A stretch of DNA of 45,051 nucleotides, taken from positions 1 through 45,051 of IMG/VR virus record IMGVR_UViG_3300005532_000022. One strand, written 5' to 3'. The position numbers and the translations under genes are program-made. This stretch comes from a virus. Positions 40,976-45,051 of the stretch are shown here, piece after piece; position 1 is the first letter of the stretch; each line of letters begins with the position of its first letter. The notes beneath the pieces are model-generated. The model saw nothing but the letters and a program-made list of their open reading frames with translations. It was not told the origin of the DNA and did not search any database.

Positions 40976-43900
40976 ATGGCAGCAAGCGCGCTCAGCTTCG
41001 ACCTGACAACGGCCTTCCTCAACCAGCCGGCGGCCATCGCGTACGGCCTCGTGCGCGGAGCGGGAAACCTGGTGCTGCAGCAACAGCTCGCCGACAAAGC
41101 TACGCTCGCATTTTATGTGCTGGGCGAAGGTCCGTGGGACTCGCTCGTGCGGCTGTGGATCAACAAAAAAGCTGTCTCGCTGCCGTCAAGCGAAGCGCAT
41201 TTCCATCCGGGAGTGGACGGTGAAATCGGATTCGGAATGGGAACTTCTTCGACCGGCGGGGACCAGCACGTCGACGCGTTCTGGTCGAGCGTTCCGACGC
41301 TGAGCCCGTTAACTTACAGCCGCTACGCTTGGCTGGCGCTGAAGGTTCCTCCTGATCCCGGCGCTCCGGATGCGGCGCTCGATGTGCTGGCGGATTATCA
41401 GGCGATGAAGTGCCGGATCTTCGACGCCAGCGGAAATCAGACCTCATTCCAGTGGACGCAGAATCCCGCGTGGTGGATCTGCGACCGCATCATCCGGAAG
41501 TTCATCCTGCGCGAAGCAAAAGCGAGCCAGCCGCTCACTTCGGCCGAGCTGGCGCGCATCGACTGGCAATCGTTTTCGGACGCCGCGGCATATTTCGACG
41601 AGCCGCTCGGCAGTGGCGTGCCGCGCTTCAGCGACGGAGGCGTCGTCTGGATCGATGGGACGCTCACCGAAGACCGCGTCATCGAGCAGCTTTTGCTGAT
41701 GTGCCGGAGCTACATCCTGGAGCGCAACGGGAAAATCTGCCTTTACGCGGACAAGCCGAGAGCGTCTATTTTCACCTTCAGTGCGGACAATGTGGCGCCT
41801 GGTACTTTTCTCGCGAAGAAAGCAAATCTAAGGAGCGGCAAGAACCAGATCCAGGCTTCCTGGCGCGAGGTTAGCCGCGCCAGCGGCAGCGTCGACGACG
41901 CCACGCGCTTCGCGCTCGCAGGGGACGTGTTCGATCATGAAGCGCACCAGCGGGCCATTGGGGTGCGAGGGCCCGGGCTTTCCCTGATCCCCAAAGCGCT
42001 CCCGCTCGCGCTGGATTTCGGCAACAATACTGCCGAGCGAGTGGCGAGGCTTTCGCTCTTTCAGCTCGCGCGGCAGCTCGGCGATGATGTTGATGCGAAC
42101 AGCGGCTACAACGCGCCTTTCGAGTTCGAGTGGACCGGCTTCGAGGATTCGCTGGCCGTCGAGCCCGGAGACGTCGTCACGCTGGACAAATCGCTCAACG
42201 AGGAATTCGGCGCTACGGACTGCGAGATTCTGACGGTCATTGAGCAGCCGGACGGGACGAGGGCCTTCACCGCGCTAGAATACGAGCCAAATGCCTTCAT
42301 AGACGTCGCTCCGACCCAGCAGCCGATCGAGGCGCCAGTGCCTGGCGCCGGGCTCCCGAGCCCGCTGAGCCTGGACGGCTCGAGCAACCTCGTTGTGTCG
42401 CTCGGGAAGACGAAGGACGACGGAACGAGCGGTCGCTTCGCAGTGTCGTCCATCGACGCGAATCGGAGGGCCCAGATCGATTTCACGCAGGGCGGCCACC
42501 TCGGGAAAAATCTTAACAACATAGACGACACCTCGACCTATATGCGTACGCCCGCCGTGGTCGGCGACGCAATCATCGAGAACGGAAACTTCGAGGCATC
42601 TCCCTCAATTCTACCGCCTCCCGGCTACCAGCTTTATAACTTTACACCGACCCTTGCCTACGACACCTCAACACAATTCTCAGGCAGCCAGAGCATAAAG
42701 ATCACGTCGCCAGCCTCGGGCTCCGGGGGAATCATAACCACGAGGAGGGTCATGTGCAGGGCGGGTGACACGCTGTTTGCCTCCGTCCGGGCGAAAGTTG
42801 TATCCGGGTCCGGCTCCGCTGCAATGACTATATCTTTTAGAGACGCATCGGGGACATCTGTGGGCGGAAACGTGGTGACAACCGCGTCCACTTCCTGGAC
42901 ATTGTTGCAAATGACGCAGACGGCTCCTGCGGGAACCGTATATGCGACATTTGAGCTGTATGCTTCAGGCGCCAGCACCACAGTGGAGTTTGATGAACAC
43001 TATGCAAGGTATGTTCGGATTCTGGACAACGAAGTTGCCGACGGGACGACCTTCAGGCGCACCTCGGCAACTTATGTGGATGCCTCCAACCGCATCGTGA
43101 AGCTACGGCGCACGCTGGGCGCGGTGGACGTGGATGCGGATGACGTATCCAGACACGATGAGGTTACTAATCACATCGGCGGCCTGAACGTGGCCACGGT
43201 TAGCTTGGACTCGAAGGTTACCGACGGGACGACCTACGCCCGTACGATCGCATCCGATTTGACCGGGAACCGGCTGGATTTTAGCAAGCCGCTGCTGAAC
43301 AAGCATCTGGGCAACATCCCCGACGACGCAACGTCGGACCGCGTGGCGGTCAGCAACACAGCGAAAGTGGGTGCTGGGTACGCCTACAACGTCATCACCG
43401 CAGACAACCTATACACTGTCGGCGCGTACCACGATTCCGCGGCAAAGCAGAAGGTCACGACTTCGCGCGGCGGGACGACGACCAGCGCGACGTATGTGAC
43501 CGTCGCATCCTTTTCGCTCGTTTTGCCCGCGAGCGCGACGAAATATCAGGGCATGCTATCAGTGGCAAAGAGCGGTTCAGGGGCTAGCGATCCCAACACG
43601 AAAGTTGCCGGAACCGGCGCGGACGATTCGAGCAGCGGAGGAACGGTCGCGTGGACGGGTCCGGGAAACATTACGACTGCCGGGAATAGCGTCTATGCAA
43701 CGGCTAGCCTGACGGACACGGACGGCTCGGGGCAGGACGTGGTCACACACTTTTTGAAGGCCACGAATTTCGGCTTTGCCATTCCAGCGGGAGCGACAAT
43801 CGTCGGAATCGAGGTTAAGTTTGAGCGTTTTGCTCTGATCACGAACAACGCGGGGCTAGACGACCTTGCAGTTAGGCTGTTGAAGGCTGGCGTTCTGACC

Positions 43901-44368
43901 GGGACGGCAAAGAGCGGCGTTCCGTGGTCCTCAACGAAGTCCATTGACACCTACGGGTCTTCATCTGACCTTTGGGGCGCTACGCTTACCCCAAGCGACG
44001 TGAACAACGCGAATTTTGGCGTTGTGCTGAGCGCGGAGTTGTTTGCTACGGCGGTATGGACTGGGGTGCGGTTTCTGGCCTCTACCGTCCTCGCCAAAGT
44101 GGATTCAGTAACGATTGTGGTTCACACGTCCGGCGGGGGAACGTACGAAGGCCGCGCACGGCTGAAAATCGGAAGCCTCTTGAGCAACGAGATTGCGATG
44201 GTTGACCCTCAAACATACGCATCCGGTACGGCCGTCATCAGCGCCCCGCCGACCGGAACGGACATCACTGTTGAGGTGCAGGCCGAGGTTGTCTCTGGCG
44301 GCATCACGGTGGACGCCGAGTTCTCGCAAGTGACGTACACCGACCAGGCGAAGGAGCACTTCATATGA
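40976..44368 (+). CDS. Tail tip / central fibre protein with C-terminal binding modules
   Basis: A 1130-residue protein. Residues 1-450 are a tail-tip hub of the J/TIM-barrel-associated type ('SYILERNGKICLYADKPRAS', 'FEWTGFEDSLAVEPGDVVTL'). Then come shaft-like repeats ('KDDGTSGRFAVSSIDANRRA', 'VADGTTFRRTSATYVDASNR', 'VTDGTTYARTIASDLTGNRL'). A carbohydrate-binding-like beta domain begins around residue 530 ('ENGNFEASPSILPPPGYQLY'), and further beta domains follow. It should contact the host surface. Base composition falls from about 42560 on, as if the binding part was acquired separately. ATG 40976 follows the previous TAG by 2 bp. Confidence 0.75.
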   Translation: MAASALSFDLTTAFLNQPAAIAYGLVRGAGNLVLQQQLADKATLAFYVLGEGPWDSLVRLWINKKAVSLPSSEAHFHPGVDGEIGFGMGTSSTGGDQHVDAFWSSVPTLSPLTYSRYAWLALKVPPDPGAPDAALDVLADYQAMKCRIFDASGNQTSFQWTQNPAWWICDRIIRKFILREAKASQPLTSAELARIDWQSFSDAAAYFDEPLGSGVPRFSDGGVVWIDGTLTEDRVIEQLLLMCRSYILERNGKICLYADKPRASIFTFSADNVAPGTFLAKKANLRSGKNQIQASWREVSRASGSVDDATRFALAGDVFDHEAHQRAIGVRGPGLSLIPKALPLALDFGNNTAERVARLSLFQLARQLGDDVDANSGYNAPFEFEWTGFEDSLAVEPGDVVTLDKSLNEEFGATDCEILTVIEQPDGTRAFTALEYEPNAFIDVAPTQQPIEAPVPGAGLPSPLSLDGSSNLVVSLGKTKDDGTSGRFAVSSIDANRRAQIDFTQGGHLGKNLNNIDDTSTYMRTPAVVGDAIIENGNFEASPSILPPPGYQLYNFTPTLAYDTSTQFSGSQSIKITSPASGSGGIITTRRVMCRAGDTLFASVRAKVVSGSGSAAMTISFRDASGTSVGGNVVTTASTSWTLLQMTQTAPAGTVYATFELYASGASTTVEFDEHYARYVRILDNEVADGTTFRRTSATYVDASNRIVKLRRTLGAVDVDADDVSRHDEVTNHIGGLNVATVSLDSKVTDGTTYARTIASDLTGNRLDFSKPLLNKHLGNIPDDATSDRVAVSNTAKVGAGYAYNVITADNLYTVGAYHDSAAKQKVTTSRGGTTTSATYVTVASFSLVLPASATKYQGMLSVAKSGSGASDPNTKVAGTGADDSSSGGTVAWTGPGNITTAGNSVYATASLTDTDGSGQDVVTHFLKATNFGFAIPAGATIVGIEVKFERFALITNNAGLDDLAVRLLKAGVLTGTAKSGVPWSSTKSIDTYGSSSDLWGATLTPSDVNNANFGVVLSAELFATAVWTGVRFLASTVLAKVDSVTIVVHTSGGGTYEGRARLKIGSLLSNEIAMVDPQTYASGTAVISAPPTGTDITVEVQAEVVSGGITVDAEFSQVTYTDQAKEHFI

Positions 44369-44682
44369 AGATTCGCTGGATTCTGACTCAGGACATGACG
44401 GCACTTCGTGACGTGACGAAGAGCTTGGAGTTGCCCGGAGGCTGGCGTCTGTGCGAGGCGCGATTTCCTGACAGTAAGGACTTGCTCCGGGCGCAGGGCG
44501 ACATTAGATTGAAAGTGCTTCCCGCTCTATCAACCGCCGTAGCAAAGCTCGATGCTACAAAGACTGCGTTTCTTTCGACGCTCGGCTACACGGCGCAGGC
44601 TGGCGACACCGTTCTCGACGCGCTTCGGTCGCTACGAAACACGCACGCGGTTGACCCGGCATCGTTTGACATCAGCGAATGA
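44365..44682 (+). CDS. Hypothetical protein after the tail tip
   Basis: A 105-residue protein. The N-terminus 'MKIRWILTQDMTALRDVTKS' is followed by a helical region around residue 50. No family is recognised. It may be an accessory of the tip or a fibre chaperone. ATG overlaps the tip stop. It is the last phage gene. Confidence 0.55.
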   Translation: MKIRWILTQDMTALRDVTKSLELPGGWRLCEARFPDSKDLLRAQGDIRLKVLPALSTAVAKLDATKTAFLSTLGYTAQAGDTVLDALRSLRNTHAVDPASFDISE

Positions 44683-44778
44683 TGGCATAAGCTGCAGCTG
44701 ATGTGGCCAGGACGCACTGCACTCGCCATTCGCCCCATGTTCGCCTGTCGGGCCTTTCTGGCTGCCAAAAAGCAGGTG

Positions 44779-44844
44779 TTCTACTGACATTTAATTCCGT
44801 TTTACTGACACCGACTTCGCGATTTACTGACACCGAATTCGCGA
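44779..44844. repeat. Right-end inverted TGTCAGT motifs with a 22-bp tandem repeat
   Basis: TTCTACTGACA at 44779-44789 is the inverse of the left motif at 137-146. Units 44801-44822 and 44823-44844 are 22-bp tandem copies differing at one base, each starting TTTACTGACACCGA. Together they give three TGTCAGT motifs pointing inward, as expected of a right transposase-binding end. Such multiple TGTCAGT sites are also seen at ends of IS21-type elements, whose transposases are related to MuA. Confidence 0.6.
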
Positions 44845-44855
44845 AGCAGTATTTA

Positions 44856-44906
44856 GAATCCGCACTTACAGAATCAAGCACTTAAAGTCCTTTGGAATCC
44901 GCACTT
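44856..44906. repeat. Two GAATCCGCACTT direct repeats
   Basis: GAATCCGCACTT occurs at 44856-44867 and 44895-44906, with a weaker GAATCAAGCACTT at 44871-44883. They lie outside the TGTCAGT motifs and may be further end sites or flanking sequence. No gene is seen in 44683-44965. Confidence 0.5.
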
Positions 44907-44965
44907 CCGAAAAAATACCCAGGGGCAGGCGGGGGGCTGTCCTTCAAAAAGGAGGGTTGACGCAA

Positions 44966-45051
44966 ATGAAGCAAAGTACTAGCGTACTGTCCCTCTGGGT
45001 AGGTGAAGCTGGTACCGTCCCGCTATTGTCTCGTCCTAAGACAGCGGCAAA
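44966..45051 (+). CDS. Start of a gene running off the right edge (partial)
   Basis: ATG 44966 with AAAAAGGAGGG about 10 bp upstream opens a frame that continues to the end of the window (28 complete codons, 'MKQSTSVLSLWVGEAGTVPL'). It is too short to identify. It may be a flanking host gene beyond the phage end, or an unrelated frame. Confidence 0.35.
   Translation, partial: MKQSTSVLSLWVGEAGTVPLLSRPKTAA

Larger units (their letters stand above)
1..44908. mobile_element. Mu-like transposable prophage with siphovirus-type tail
   Basis: The order repressor, Ner-like regulator, MuA-like transposase, MuB-like ATPase, GemA-like, lysis, gp27/TerL/portal/gpF/protease/gpT, tail is the gene order of transposable phages. 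Both ends carry a TGTCAGT-type motif, direct at 20-30 and 137-146 on the left and inverted at 44779-44844 on the right, as expected for transposase end sites. The tail tube, tape measure and DUF2163-like genes, with no sheath or baseplate, indicate a long non-contractile tail. Exact ends cannot be fixed without flanking host sequence. The limits given are outer estimates. Confidence 0.85.

Noticed and set aside
1-45051. CRISPR arrays, tRNA or rRNA genes, contractile-tail genes, DNA invertase or Mom-like modification gene
   Set aside because: None was recognised on reading both strands. Regularly spaced repeats other than the end repeats were not found.

Overview
The window holds an essentially complete Mu-like (transposable) temperate phage or prophage of about 45 kb. 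The evidence is a leftward repressor facing a small Cro/Ner-like regulator across a perfect operator palindrome, then a DDE transposase of the MuA type (4017-6080) and an AAA+ partner of the MuB type (6081-6851). After these come a long run of small early genes, a GemA-like gene, a lysis block, and a Mu-type packaging and head block (gp25/gp26/gp27-like, TerL gp28-like, portal, gpF-like, protease, gpT-like capsid). No contractile sheath or baseplate genes are seen. The tail block (tube, chaperones, 879-aa tape measure, distal tail proteins, 1130-aa tip) is siphovirus-like, as in the B3/D3112 type of transposable phages. The host cannot be read directly. High GC, GTG starts, many ATGA/GTGA overlaps and exported proteins with signal peptides ending in Ala-Gln suggest Acidobacteriota or a similar soil bacterium (inference).

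Layout. 1-350: left end without genes, with TGTCAGT motifs and five copies of a 13-bp repeat. 351-2384 (minus): repressor and two probable passenger genes, one an exported protein with a TonB/TolA-like C-terminus. 2395-2431: operator and promoter. 2432-12093 (plus): early region with transposition genes and about 17 tightly packed small genes. Several encode zinc-ribbon-like proteins and one carries a DnaA domain IV-like DNA-binding helix. 12119-18155: an accessory block of three proteins with signal peptides (fibre-like, glycoside-hydrolase-like, beta-sandwich), unusual inside an early region. 18161-20178: LuxR-type HTH, exported protein, treble-clef protein, small membrane protein, GemA-like and MerR/excisionase-like HTH, closed by a rho-independent terminator at 20292-20327. 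20342-23391: lysis (transglycosylase, holin candidates, exported HNH protein). 23388-31485: packaging and head. 31574-44682: head-tail joining, tail, tip. 44683-45051: right end with inverted TGTCAGT motifs, a 22-bp tandem repeat, and the start of a further gene running off the edge.

How it works together (family knowledge plus context). The repressor and the Ner-like protein compete at the palindrome. The transposase and its ATPase replicate the genome by transposition using the terminal repeats. The LuxR-type or other HTH proteins may switch on late genes. The late block then builds and fills heads by headful packaging, and the lysis block releases them.

Most notable points: (i) the exported fibre/glycoside-hydrolase/beta-sandwich trio; (ii) the apparent protease-capsid fusion, which hinges on an A7 run and would separate into two normal genes with one extra base; (iii) the DnaA-like and zinc-ribbon-rich early region; (iv) the terminal repeat architecture; (v) a promoter-like site embedded in an inverted repeat ahead of the tail genes.
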